Source: Uloborus plumipes (taxonomy: Eukaryota; Arthropoda; Arachnida; Araneae; Uloboridae). From it: DNA of 64,000 nt. The notes beneath the pieces are model-generated. The model was not told where the DNA came from, searched no databases, and saw nothing but the letters and a program-made list of their open reading frames with translations. The DNA lies in the NCBI GenBank assembly GCA_038373865.1, contig JAXGGA010001595.1, positions 82,736-146,735 of the forward strand. Reading direction: 5' to 3'. A program made the translations under genes and the position numbers. Positions 1 to 11,600 of the stretch are shown here, one piece after another. Position 1 is the stretch's first letter, and each line of letters opens with the position of its first letter.

Positions 1-198
1 CTAAATATGATTGATAGGACTGGGGGGCTGTATAAAAATTTAAATTTTGTAACTCTTTCAAAATTTGATTTTTTGAAAAACATTGAATAGACCCAAAATT
101 CCTTTCAAAATTTGGAGATTTTTTCCTAAATAAACTATATGCTTATCTCTAACGGTTTAGAAATTAGCTATTGGTCCACGATTGGAGTGGACACCCTG
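1..198. mobile_element. Right end of a Tc1/mariner-type element, cut by the window start
   Basis: The stretch ends in CACCCTG followed by TA (199-200), with GGTCCACGATTGGAGTGG just inside. This is the usual look of a mariner-type terminal repeat beginning CAGGGTG. The other end is not in the window and no transposase reading frame is visible. The call rests on one terminus only. Confidence 0.3.
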
Positions 199-312
199 TA
201 TATATAAACAATAGGTATACCTTAATATGTATTGGACTCTGCTGGGACCAATTGGAAAGACTTATAAAAGATAACATATTCACGGTGCTTCACTGTATAT
301 AGCAAATATATA

Positions 313-1717
313 CAGGGTTCGTACAGGTCATTTAAATCCTGCAAAGTCATGGAAAAAAATTTAAATTTCAGACCTAGAAAAGTTATGGAAAATGTATAAT
401 TTTATGAAAAGTCATGGAAATTTATTTCAAGTCATAGAAAAGTTTCCTCTGCTGTAAAAAGGTGGAACATTAGCTGAGGAAACATTGAAAATTTTACATT
501 TTCTGCATAAAAGCTATTAAAATTGAATGATCCCCCAAAAAATCTGAATTTTGAAATTCTGCATTCACTTCTGTTAAAGTCACCCTCTTTATTTACATTG
601 TGATTCTTTTGCTTGGGCATGCTTAATTTTGAGTTTACCTTTATTTTAATACTTCTTATATTTTATATTTTACAATTAGCACAGTCTTGATTTTGCCACG
701 TCCATTCGAATAGTCGAATGCAATTTTGCATCTCTGTTCGTTTCAACCAGTCATAAAAAATATTTTCATGAAAGCTTTAGAAGACAAAGACTTTTAGTAT
801 GGGATATAATATAGAAATAAGGGAATAATACTCTGAGAAAATAACTCAGATGTCACGAATCGTGGAGTTAATAAAATTTAGAAACTTCTTTCATAAATTT
901 TAACTTTTATAAAAATTTTAGTTGTCGTATCAGTTAGTTAATTTATTAAATACTGAACTTCATTAATCTTATTGTTCTGAATTTTTTGATGATGATATTT
1001 TCTTGTTCTCCTATTTGTCATATTTTATCATTTTTATTCTGTTAGGATTTGATTATATTTTTTTTATTTCAAGCATTTATTATACTTAGGTATCTAAAGA
1101 GAAAATAAATACTTTTAAAATTTTTCGTTAAATATTCCTTTCTCTCCCTGTCCGAGGAAAAATTTAAAATTTCATTTTCCACAAAATTATTTGATTTTAC
1201 ACAATGAAATGCCCAGTGAAAAATCCTAGACAGATCCCTCGTGTATTAGACATTAAAAAACCAGTATTTCGCATTCACTATGTTTTTTATTTTTTTTAAT
1301 ACTGAAGCCATCAGCTTCAACATACATGAGGACTGCGTGCTATGCACCTTGCTTCCTGACAAGCACAGGACAGATTTACGGCACAGAGAGGTTGAAATAA
1401 CATCCATGGGCAAGGCGGAACACGAACCCGCGACCTCTTGCTTACGAGAATACTCTACCTCTTGGCCACCAAGGTCCCCTTTTTATTTTACTTTAATGAC
1501 AAATAAGAATAGTTTAGTTGTTGCAGTGTACACTACTATTTTCACAATCATAAATAATTGCTTTAATGAGGTAATGAAGTTATACTGATGCCTATATCCA
1601 AAAGTTGGCAAGTATGACACTAAGCAGTTCTATTATTTTCGTGTAAGATCATGAACATTTTAATAAAATCATGAAAAAGTCCTGAAAATTTTTCAACGCA
1701 ATAGAGTATGAACCCTG
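313..1717. mobile_element. Non-autonomous DNA transposon, CAGGGTTC termini, hosting a SINE
   Basis: The left end (CAGGGTTCGTAC, 313-324) and right end (GTATGAACCCTG, 1706-1717) are inverted copies, each flanked by TA or TATA. Just inside both ends are repeated 'tcatggaaa' or 'tcatgaaaa' blocks. No transposase frame is visible. A tRNA-derived SINE sits inside at about 1277-1488. The superfamily cannot be fixed; the TA/TATA flanks would suit Tc1/mariner or a related group. Confidence 0.55.
1277..1488 (-). mobile_element. tRNA-derived SINE
   Basis: Read on the minus strand, the element starts with a tRNA-like head. A Pol III A box (TGGCCAAGAGGTAGAG) lies about 30 bases ahead of a B box (GGGTTCGTGTTCC). 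A body of about 110 bp follows, ending in an A-rich tail (AAAAAAAATAAAAAA). It is nested in the 313-1717 transposon. It is a retroposed element rather than a tRNA gene, because no full cloverleaf or discriminator end is present. Confidence 0.6.
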
Positions 1718-1727
1718 TATATCCAAA

Positions 1728-2076
1728 GCCTCCTAAATACTTACTGCATTTGCTTCGCTGCTTTCGACCTTGGTTCTACTTTGAACGCCACCTTAGGGCT
1801 GGCAGCTATTGTCGATGGATCCAAACAATAGTCCAATAAAAATTTTTGATTGGTTGATTTTCAAATTTAAATTTATAAATGAACCAATCGTTCAAAACAA
1901 TATTTGGATTCAAATTTTTGACAGGTTAATTTTTAAATTTAAATTTAGAAATGAACCAATTGTTAATTTCTCTTTCTTGAAGAACTCCGGTAGATGGCAG
2001 TGCTTAGTGAACCAAGGATGAAATTTTGCTCTGTGCTAAAAACCAGAAAACAGCAGGCATTTAGTATTTAGGAGGC
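1728..2076. mobile_element. Foldback MITE, GCCTCCTAAATACT termini
   Basis: The ends are inverted copies: GCCTCCTAAATACT at 1728 and its complement ending at 2076. Weaker inverted similarity (CCTTGGTTC...) extends about 75 bp inward. The centre contains a diverged direct repeat of about 75 bp (near 1838-1905 and 1911-1970) rich in 'aaatttaaattta'. There is no coding potential. Confidence 0.55.
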
Positions 2077-2143
2077 GTTGATATATCCTGGGCTATGCAA
2101 ACCATCCTGGGACCTGGTCCTTAAATCAGAAGATACCCTAAAA

Positions 2144-2614
2144 CAGGGCTTAAGCCAAGTTTCAAAGGTTTTTAGCAAAAAAGCTAAAATTGGAGAAAAA
2201 GCTTTAGCAAAATGCTAAAAGTTGGTAAATTCCTGTTGAAAGCTAACTCAAAATCCAGCCTTGACAGCTTAAAAGAAATAAATTCATAGAAGGTAACATT
2301 TTTTTTTTAATTTAAAATGAAACATTTATAATTGTAATTCACATTAAAAGAACACAAGTTTTTTTTTAAATTGTTAATGATGCATTTATTCGGGGAATTT
2401 TATGCCCATTAAGACAATATATTGTTGGATTGAATAGAATTTAATACATGTTTGCTACAAGATTAAGTTAGATATCATCATGCTTGCTTTCTCTCTAAGA
2501 TTGTGCATTGTTCTTATTACATTGGAGCAAAAAAGCGAAAATAGCCTTGCTTCATTTTTGCAATTTAGATAGTGTTTTCGCATTTGTGAAAATGCTTCCA
2601 GAGCCGAAACCCTG
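2144..2614. mobile_element. hAT-type MITE (471 bp)
   Basis: The termini are CAGGGCTTAAGCC and, inverted, CAGGGTTTCGGCTC. The flanks are 8-bp near-identical duplications, CCCTAAAA (2136-2143) and CACTAAAA (2615-2622), the target-site length of hAT transposons. It is AT-rich and has no transposase. Confidence 0.55.
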
Positions 2615-2622
2615 CACTAAAA

Positions 2623-3440
2623 TTGCTACCAGTCAAATTATTTAAACATTATTATTAAAAAAAAAAAAAAAAAGCTCAAAAGCAGTTTTACCAATATGCA
2701 AATGTTCCTTGTTGACTTTTAACCAATATCTGCAAAAAGTAAATAAGTAAACAAAAAATAGAATGGACCAGCCAGAAAGCAAGATTTTGTTTGAAGCGGA
2801 GGATCTGGTCCAAAGTTCATTATGGTCAGGCCGGTATCTTCTCATTACTAGTGTAGAGTAATGAGATAGTACCAGCAATATTCAATTTTTCTATTTATCA
2901 ACTGTAACTCCATTTTATAATTGTAAAAATTGAAGTCCATTGCTAGTGCTCTTGATTTAATTTAGAAAGTAGGGTTGGATGCTTGCAATATTTGGGATAA
3001 TCTGATGAAGCACAAGGATCTTAGGTAAATGTATTGACATACAAATTTAAATAGGCAGTTTCTCTTTCATTGGCCAGCTTGTATGTTTCATCTGAAGTGC
3101 TTTGAATTGAAACTCTCATGTACTCTAGACGAAAGTGCCAGAATTTTACTTGCAAGTTTAACCCAGATTTTGTAATCAATTTCATAGCTTTGCCAAACAA
3201 ATTGGTCCCTTTGCTGAAAGTATTTTTCTAGTGAAATTTTGATAACTGCACGAGGTTAATGATTTTTAAAAAATGTGTAATAGATAGAAGTTTCATTTAT
3301 CTTGCTTTGTTTCTTGATTATGGTATCTATTTTCTTACTAGACTTCAGCAAATCTTCTCGATTTTGAACAGTGATAATATTGAAAATAAATTATACTTGG
3401 GTTAACATTTGATTGCTTTTCCCAAGCTTTTTAATCGTAT
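2623..3440. other. Gene-free spacer
   Basis: AT-rich sequence with an A-run near 2650-2672. I see no exon, RNA gene or bounded repeat. Confidence 0.5.
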
Positions 3441-3448
3441 GTCAAAAC

Positions 3449-4126
3449 CAGGGCTGCGGAGTCGGAGGAAAAATGGTCGACTCCGACATTTTAAAACTTC
3501 CGATTCCCCCCTTTTTTTATTATTTTTTTTTTTGCCCAAATGTGAAGAGGGAAAAACCCTAAACAAAGGTTGAAATCTTAAGTCCATTTTTAAAAGTTTC
3601 ATTTTTATTCATCGTCGTAGCCAGGACTCACTTTAAGAGGGGCGGGGGTAGCAAGCTGGGATATCCCAGTTGGAGGTCATTGTGACCTCTCAAAAGATTA
3701 ATTTTCTCTAGAACTCGCAGGTAGTTTCCCCACATTTACCTCCATTCTCGCAGGTCACTGTGACCTCCCAAAAAGTCCATTTTCTCCAGAGCAAAAGACA
3801 AGTGCCGCTCTTGTCATTTGATCCCATACAAAACTAATCCTTTTCGTGTTAAATGGATAGATTTTATTTTAACACATTGCATTTTTGCTGCAAATATTTT
3901 TTATAGCAATTCGTTTCACAAAGTAGACCTGCCATTTTGAAGCCCTTTTTAATGATCCTAGATGCTAAGATTTGGTTATTGGATGCTGAAAATTTGTATC
4001 TGTTAGTTTCAAAGATATGTTTTCGCCTCCATAAAATTTCATCTAAATTGGAGGTGGTCGGAGTCGACATGTTTTTCAGCGACTCTGACTCCTTTGGTCC
4101 GAAATCAGTCCGACTCCGCAGCCCTG
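3449..4126. mobile_element. hAT MITE, CAGGGCTGCGGAGTCGG termini
   Basis: Inverted termini CAGGGCTGCGGAGTCGGA (left) and TCCGACTCCGCAGCCCTG (right) are flanked by a perfect 8-bp duplication, GTCAAAAC (3441-3448 and 4127-4134). This is diagnostic of a hAT insertion. The interior has a subterminal inverted GAGTCGAC motif and a diverged direct repeat built on 'gtgacctc' (about 3680-3790). No transposase remains. Confidence 0.85.
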
Positions 4127-4134
4127 GTCAAAAC

Positions 4135-6382
4135 ATTTTGGGGAGTTTCTGCCACAAATGTGGCAGAAAGGGTTTTTCACCTGCTGGTTTTAAGGGCCTC
4201 AGCAGAAACTTGATAACCATGGCTGCAGTGTTAGAAACAAAGAGGTTGTCAGTGGCATTTTGCTACCAAAAATTTTGATTTAACGCCTGGGTGGGTCTGG
4301 TCCAAAGTTACTAGGTGTAAAATTTGACGTCTAGAAATTTGGATCACTTTGAAGTTTTTTCTTTCGGACTCATTGTGTTCAAGACCCTAAACTGATCCAA
4401 ATGATAAATTTGTGAAAGTAATTTTAAAATGCATTCAATTTTGTATTTAAAAACCATTTTCTTCTGTATATTTTAATCTTTTTTTAAATATCTATCAGCC
4501 ATATCGTAATTTCCATGCCTTAACATTTCTTTGTATTTGGGATCCATACATACTTTATTTATTAGAAATGACACCGAGGCTATATATTATACTGCCTAAA
4601 AACTTATAGGTGTCATTGCGATGCTTGGATTTAAATTCTTATACCTCTAACACTGCCTAGTTGTAATGATAACTCGTAGTATAAAAAATGTTTCTAACTC
4701 TATTAAGATTTTTAAATGTTTTTCTTTGCAAGGCTGGACTATATACCATGTGTAACTAAAATGGAAAATTGTCTTGCAAATAAGCAAACAAATATTTCTG
4801 AGAAAATAAATGATTTGTTATGATGTAAAATAAAAGGCTAATCAATTCGAAAACTTCCAAAACTCCTAGCACTTATAATCAAATTATGAAATTTCTTTAA
4901 CTTTTCATAGTCTGAAATGGTTTTTCCCATGTCTTATAGTAAACCTTGAAAATATCTTCTCTAAATGTCTTTATGTAGTATTAGTAAATATTGTTCTTAC
5001 TCTCATTCAAAATTTTGAATAAATGGTGCAACCCACTCTTTCTTATTTGAGGCAATCTAGCATTTTATTTCTTTTCAATTCAACTGCTGAATATGTCAGT
5101 CTGCTGAAAAAAGAAAAAAAGCCAAGTGGACTACAATTTTTTTTTCAAATTAGTTTTGAAAATAATAGTGTTTAGCATGTTTACTGCATGTGATTAAACT
5201 TTTAAAAATTATTTAGTATGCAGGTAGTGTGAACAAATTTAAGAAGTTTTAATTTTTAAAAACTGCAAATAATTTCTGTAAAAATATTTTAAGCTACAAC
5301 TTCTTATTTCAAGGTGTTGCAAATAAAGTTAATGAACAACTCAATTTTCCACACAGAAATATGCTTATTCCAAAATTAATTGAAGAAAATTTCATAACTT
5401 TTAAATGAACATAGATAATGGTAACAAGAGAAAATATTTAGTACACTACAATCTATTTTCTTTAACAAAAAAAAAAAAAAAAAAGATGTAAAAGGATTCA
5501 AACTTGGCTCCCCGAAAAAAGATTCAGTATACTGCGTCTGTTTACAATAGGACACTCTACTATGGAGTCATACAAAAATTTACCTCATACTAATAGTTTT
5601 CTTTTCAAATACTATTTTAGACATTTGTAAATCATAAAAACAATGAGAAACAAATAATCAAAATTGTTACCTGAAAAACATTTATTTTTAACTGAATCCA
5701 CCTCACAGGGCACATAACTTTCTACAGATGATGCTTCCATTATTGTAGAGGTTTATTTTAAAATTTGACAATTATGTCTTCCATCAACATGCTATCCTTT
5801 TATTGCTGTTAAAAATAAAAAATTCTTTTGAGGAGATCAACTCCGCAAAAGATAAGATGGCTTCAATGAAAACCTTTTTGCGAAATGAAAAGTCTTAGTA
5901 GAAAATTTATAGGCTATAAGATCAACTGTGAATAGTTCGAACAAACTTTCACCACAAAGAAGTTGATTCTTGATAACAATCAAATACAATATAATATTAA
6001 TATATTATAAAATATTATTGAAGTATCACAAAGACAAGCACTTTCTCTAAAAAAAAAAAAGGGACGAGTCTGATAAAAAAAAGTCGGTCGTTTTTTTGAG
6101 AAAAAAATAAACAATTACTAATAAAACACTGGATGAAAAAATTAAGAACTAAAACTCCAAAAATAAACACTTTAGTCCAATTCTATGAAATAGTTCGTAC
6201 TTACCGCTTTTCAAGGCCTAACTTTTTAGTAGTCCTTGCTAAAATGTTATAAATTTTTTCATGTTGTCTGGTAATTATATTTCAATATTTCTCCAAGTAC
6301 AACTATCTTATGAATCCAACTACCTTTTTAGTGAACGTTAAAAGAATAAACCTGAAACTTGACTGTAAGTAATTTGAAACGT
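4135..6382. other. Gene-free spacer upstream of the BZW 3' end
   Basis: AT-rich intergenic sequence with an A-run at 5467-5484. I recognise no exon, RNA gene or bounded transposon here. Confidence 0.5.
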
Positions 6383-6407
6383 TTTATTCAAATTAAATTA
6401 TTTTATT
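6383..6407 (-). promoter_or_regulatory. Candidate polyadenylation signals for the BZW gene
   Basis: Two AATAAA hexamers on the minus strand (plus-strand TTTATT at 6383-6388 and 6402-6407) lie about 450 bp downstream of the BZW stop codon. They would give a 3' UTR of roughly 0.45-0.5 kb. No closer minus-strand hexamer was seen. Confidence 0.4.
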
Positions 6408-6847
6408 TTACCAAAGTAGTTAACACATAAGAATAAGATATGAAGAAACAAAAGGACATCCTTGAAACACTTTTCAGTGACACATTCTAAATAAAACACA
6501 TACGAATATAAATCAATAAAAAAGAACAATGTTTTGTCACGAACATTTAAGTAAAATACAAAAAAATTTCTAATTAAATATTTCATGTATATACTTCCCA
6601 AAGTAATAAAAACTTTTTTTAAACTGAATCATAATTCCAAACCCATGATTATACGGATAATATTGATTACAGAACGTTTTACATAATACTATTTTGTTGC
6701 CATATAAAAATAACTCTACATGTGCATCTCAGTTTTCATAAAAGGCTAAAACCTTCAATAAAAAAGGAGCAGCACCATAACGGGTATATAAGTGTTCGGT
6801 TTTAGAAATAAAATGTTGATCAGATTCTTTTTTAGAAACTTGCTTAT

Positions 6848-8113
6848 TTAATCTTCATCTTCCTCTTCAGACTCTTCTTCAGCATTTTGCAACCACTCAA
6901 CAAATTTTCTCGTTTGGTCCAAAAATATGCTTTTCCCTTTTGGTGAATGAGCTTCTTTGTACCACTTGAGGATTGCGTCTTCGCTCAAAACATCAGCTCG
7001 GTAAAAAAGTACAAGAATTTTTTCAAATACTTTCATGAAGGCCATGTTGTCGTAGCAATATTCCTGAACCTTCACAAGCAGTGCAATTTCAGCTTTTGTA
7101 CTGGAAGTAAAAGCTGAGAGGAGTTGAGTGTATTTTCTTAAATGCTTGACAGCTTGATCAAGAACAAGTTCTTGGCGTTTGTTCCAATCCACGATGGTCA
7201 TCAATGACGTCCACAGCAAGACAGCAATTTCTTGTTCAGGTATAGAATTTTTTTTCATTTGCTCCTTTACAACTGATATGATTTCATCCAGAGGAACATT
7301 GCTGGTCAATAATTCTGCAACTTGTTGATGGAGTTCTTTTTTCACACTTTTATTTTCTTGCGCCTTTAAATACTCAACTAATTGGGTTAAACCATGGGAT
7401 CTAAAAATGGAACTTAGATATTCAATTGATCTTTTGCTTGTTGGAAGAAATTCTAAAAGCTTGGAATCCAATCCGGCTTTACGAAGAGCAGCCCACACAG
7501 CATTGCTGTCTTTTTCACCTAGCCAAACTTTAAAAATTTCAATGATGAAATCCAGAGCAATGCCATCCTTAACTAAATGATCTTGAAGTGTTTTGGAAAG
7601 GACAGTTGGACCTAACTGACCTCCAGCGAGTAAAATAGCTGTAACTTTTCCCAGTTTTGACCTTTGTTCAGGGGTAAAACCCTTAAGAAACATGAAAATC
7701 TTTTTGAATTCATCATCTAGAGTTTTTTCCAAATACTTATATCTTCTGATCAACTTCGTAATCACTTGCGCATGATTTTTTAGTGTTTCTAAATCATTTT
7801 CAGCAGAAAACACACACACATCAGCCCTAGAAGTTTTCAAGGGGTCAAGATCGGGTGCGAGCGTGCCTCCTGGAGCTAGAATGCCCCCAGCAATTAAAAT
7901 ATCAAATAGAACTTCTCCGTAACGCCTGTAATCTAATTTCGATCCCGCAGAATCTAAGAATTTAGATACCTGTTCCAGATCTGTCCCTGTTTCATTTAGG
8001 CCTTGTAAAATTGCGTCTCTGAAGCTCGCAGGGTCATACTTTTCTTTCTCGTCCCTTTTACGGGTCTTGATTCTCTGCCCCGAAAGTGTGGGTTTCTCTG
8101 TCTTCTGACTCAT
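6848..8113 (-). CDS. kra: eIF5-mimic protein (basic leucine zipper and W2 domain-containing protein, BZW/5MP)
   Basis: Codes for 421 residues, close to the roughly 420 usual for animal BZW1/BZW2 (Drosophila krasavietz). The family mimics the C-terminal half of eIF5: its W2 domain binds eIF2-beta and eIF3 and alters 43S complex formation and start-codon stringency in the cytoplasm. Visible here are a basic N-terminus (QRIKTRKRDEKEKY), the conserved RYGEVLFDILIAGGILAPGG block near residues 65-85, helical HEAT-like repeats, and a C-terminal W2 region (about 250-410). It ends in the acidic tail AEEESEEEDED, which is the eIF2-beta-binding type. An in-frame TGA two codons before the ATG supports this start. 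The reading frame has no intron, unlike the vertebrate genes. It may be a naturally compact gene or an old retrocopy; no poly(A) scar is evident. Strong family call. Confidence 0.95.
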   Translation of the reverse strand: MSQKTEKPTLSGQRIKTRKRDEKEKYDPASFRDAILQGLNETGTDLEQVSKFLDSAGSKLDYRRYGEVLFDILIAGGILAPGGTLAPDLDPLKTSRADVCVFSAENDLETLKNHAQVITKLIRRYKYLEKTLDDEFKKIFMFLKGFTPEQRSKLGKVTAILLAGGQLGPTVLSKTLQDHLVKDGIALDFIIEIFKVWLGEKDSNAVWAALRKAGLDSKLLEFLPTSKRSIEYLSSIFRSHGLTQLVEYLKAQENKSVKKELHQQVAELLTSNVPLDEIISVVKEQMKKNSIPEQEIAVLLWTSLMTIVDWNKRQELVLDQAVKHLRKYTQLLSAFTSSTKAEIALLVKVQEYCYDNMAFMKVFEKILVLFYRADVLSEDAILKWYKEAHSPKGKSIFLDQTRKFVEWLQNAEEESEEEDED

Positions 8114-8563
8114 TAATCAAGACTGATACAGTGATTACAAATTGATGAGGGCGACAACTTTTTGTTTTTTATTATAATAATTCAGGAAAGCTGTTATGTG
8201 GTAGATACTACAACCACCATGCGCGAGAAAAGAATTTTTGGTTGCAGTTAAAAGTTTAGCACTTATTTTTGAAAAAACAAAAGGCAAAATACATCTTTTA
8301 AATTTAAAATTTTTATTTTCTGGGGAAACCACTATGATAGCCTCTTTTTCTCATTTAAAAATTGTTTCATTACAATAATTTTTCCTTACTTTCTTAAAAA
8401 ATATTTAGTGAGTAATCGAAGAAGAAGAATTTTGTATCTGTCATGGAGTACGAAAAATATAAACAACATGATGGGATCATTCGAGATTTGAGTTTTCTGA
8501 ATTGCATATTATCTGCTAAAAATTTATAATATTCGAACATTAAGCGATTTGTTATTTTGAACA
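8114..8563. promoter_or_regulatory. Divergent, probably bidirectional promoter between BZW and PSMD9
   Basis: Only 450 bp separate the start codons of two housekeeping genes transcribed away from each other, so both 5' UTRs and core promoters must lie here, unless an unseen 5' non-coding exon exists. No TATA box in a convincing position was found. The assignment is from geometry. Confidence 0.6.
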
Positions 8564-8665
8564 ATGTCAAATTCTACAGATACGCAATCCAATTTATCGG
8601 CGCTTATTGCTGGGAGGGACTACTTGGAAGCTGAACTTTTAAAACTTCATAATCAATTGAAAGAG
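8564..8665 (+). CDS. PSMD9: PSMD9 exon 1
   Basis: Residues 1-34, from ATG TCA AAT to TTG AAA GAG, followed by donor gtaaaa; phase 0. It encodes the start of the N-terminal helical hairpin ([20 protein letters not shown]). The start is the first ATG of this frame with matching family helix content. Confidence 0.85.
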
Positions 8666-11600
8666 GTAAAAAGTTTAAATGTTAATATCAGCATTCTTTT
8701 GTGACTGTGGTTATGTTATTAACTATTAATATTGCTTATTCTATATGAGAACTTTTTTGAATTAGCCTAGAGAGAAAACCCCATACTATTTTGCCTCATT
8801 TTGAAAGGAATTTAAATTTAACTCATTTGAAGGATGATAATAGCAAGTTTTTATTATAACTCCTTGGATTTATGTAAGGCCTTCCTTATGAATATTTTGC
8901 TGATGAATTATTTAGATGAAATGTAATTGCTAGTGATGTGAGGGATAGTTAATAACGTGAATCCGTGTATGTATGGATCATTCTTGTCTAGATCAGCGAA
9001 TACGGACCTCAACTTTTTCTCCCAATTTAATCCTAAATCCTGGTCTAAGTGTAAAAAATTTGACCGTAGGTACTCATATAAAGTAAAGTCGCAACTTTTT
9101 AAAAAATATATAGGAAAAACATCATTGAGAATATGATTTATTCGTAAAAGAAGTCCTAAGGAGAGTTGTTAAGAATGGGAGGGCCAGAAGATTGGAACAA
9201 CGGGAGGAATGGGACAAACCTGCAATTGTGAGAAAATCAAACTTAAAACAATATTTCTAGCTTGTTCAGTAGATATTCCAGCAACTGTTACATCTACTGC
9301 ACAAGCTAAAAACATTTTTCACATTTTATTTCAGCACTAGCTGGGTATCCGGCCCTGCCCGGGTTTCGGCCAGGTATGGTGTTTTAGTGACACTCGTTCA
9401 TGAATTTTTCAACATTAAAGTACATATCTATACACACAATGGCTACTTCTGTAAATAATGGCAATTTATTCTGACTGGATAAACTAAAAAACTGTATTAC
9501 ACACCTTAAATACAAATGCAAGCTACAAATAATGTTTAGGTAAATCGGAAATGTTATAACCTTGGTACAGGGAGCGGCGGAGAAACTTGCAGACTTGAAA
9601 AGTCAACTAAGGGAAAAGTACGTCATGTATCAGTTTACTACTTTTTATAAGATGTGGTACCCATTCTGAATTTTTATATTAGTTAGATTTAAAAACTACA
9701 TCGGGAAGAATGACGGCCCCTGTTAATGATGCACTCATGTACCCTAGATTTGTTGCACTCTTTAGAGCATATCGACTGATGGGATGTTGGTGATAGCAAG
9801 CCGGATGTTGTTCTCCAGGCGTTGCAAGGTCCGGTGCTTGTCGTTGTAAATGATCGATTTGAGATACCCCCATAAAAAATAGTCACAGAGTGTCAAATCG
9901 GAATAGCGGGCCGGCCACGGTACGTCACCTTTCAAGGAGACGTTATCACTCAACTGGTGAACCACAGCAAGTTTGTAGGGATGAAACTGGAGTTCGTTGT
10001 GAAGAATTCGTCTCAGTGTCCAATCAAAAATCCCCAAAGCAGCAGAGTGTTTACGCGCCGAACGCCTGGGAGAGTCCAAAAACGACTCCCTCACTTTTTC
10101 GACGTTTTCTAGGGTTCTGGAAATACGTTGACCTCCTGGGCCTCCGTTTGCCACACTCTCACTTTCACTGAATGTTTTCACCCACAAAACAGTCGATTCC
10201 CAGCCAGGAATGGGAACAACGGGCTGAATTTTGAACCGAGTTCGGAAAGCAGTTGAGTGGTGACCACCGAAAGATTATTTGAAAAGTAAGATTCGGCGGC
10301 GAACGCTCGTTGCTTCTTTGTCTAACGCATGGCGACAACTAAACTATGAGATAACAAAACTTCAGGACCCTCTCTTTAAAATGAGACTCTTCCCACTCCT
10401 TTCTGACCACTCCTTGCTAATTAGCATAGAATTAAAATCAGCAAGTTTCTTTGTCGCACCCTGTAAAATCAATCGCACTGGAGTTAAGTATTTCCAAACA
10501 TTACATGTAAAATAAGTCCCATCATTTGTTTGTATTCTTGTGACTACATTGGTGAAAACATCTTATGTACCTAACTTAGAAATTTTTTGACTATAAACAT
10601 TTTCTGTTCTCTAACTGTTGCCAAAATCAATTATCTTTTTATTTAGTCTCGTTAGCTATTATTGGCACAGATGAATCTAAAAATAATAAGGGCCGAATTC
10701 AAGTGAAACACCATTGCAGTCGCTTCGAGGCGATCGCATATTGCAACCGCTACTGTAAGTCGAATTCAAGTGAATTCGTTTCACTTGAATCCAAATTTTG
10801 GAATTTGCGATTGCATTGGTGAGTTGCGATCGTCCGTGTTTCACTTGAATTCCTGCCTAAGAAAGCAATAAATTTCATACTTACTCCAGAGAAGTCTTGG
10901 TTCACATTTTCATTATGATCACCATTCTTATTGTTGTTACCAGGCAACAAATTTTTGCAACAATGAACTGAAAATTTAATCATTTAATGGGGAAACTATA
11001 TGAAGTTTACTATTTTCCATAATAACTTTTTTAAACTAAGCTTTTAAGAAATAAATTATAGCTTATCCTGCTCCCTGTTACTGCAGCTATCTACGGTGAA
11101 AAAATGGTTAAAATCGGTCCAGTAGTTTTGAAGTTTACTCCGACATACACATACAAAAGTAGTCTTTTATGTATATAGATAATTACAGCGTTAATCCATT
11201 CCACTTAACTCCCCTTTACCTTAAAAGTTACACAGCCAAGAACATTCTAAACAGAATTTAGTCTCACTATTTTCAAAGATTCCAAACAATAAAAGTTGGC
11301 GTTTATTTCCTGAAGAATTCCTTTGAATTTTTTTAGGAAATAAAAAATAATTTTAATTGAATTTTATAGCTGTACCCATATACAGAATTTAAACTTTAAA
11401 AAATAAATTTAAGAAGGTAAAAGATTCCTTTAAGATTCGCCAAATGTAAATTGGAAGCTTGGGGTTGAACTGATGTTTGAGTAAAGGGGGAGGGGTGGAG
11501 AGTAGAAAGGCTTAAAAATTCTAGGAGTGGTAGTTGGTCGTTTCCCTTCTTAGTCTAATTCTGCTACAGCTGTGGAGTCAAACTTGCAATGATGTTGGGG

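Larger units (their letters stand above)
9337..11179 (-). mobile_element. Non-autonomous Helitron, family C copy 1, with two nested elements
   Basis: On the minus strand it begins TCTATATACATAAAAGACTAC (plus-strand GA at 11178-11179) and ends GGGTA-CCCGG-type hairpin sequence then CTAG (plus 9337-9340). It is flanked by A at 9336 and T at 11180, as Helitrons insert between A and T. It aligns along its length with 24741-25519 once two insertions (9568-10463 and 10691-10857) are removed. There is no coding capacity. It lies in PSMD9 intron 1. Confidence 0.75.

Noticed and set aside
1381..1488. A genuine tRNA gene
   Set aside because: A and B boxes are present, but the cloverleaf is incomplete and the sequence runs into a SINE body and A-rich tail.
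9679..10187. A functional host gene resembling SETMAR
   Set aside because: The frame lies between transposon terminal repeats and lacks the central catalytic region. No SET domain is present.
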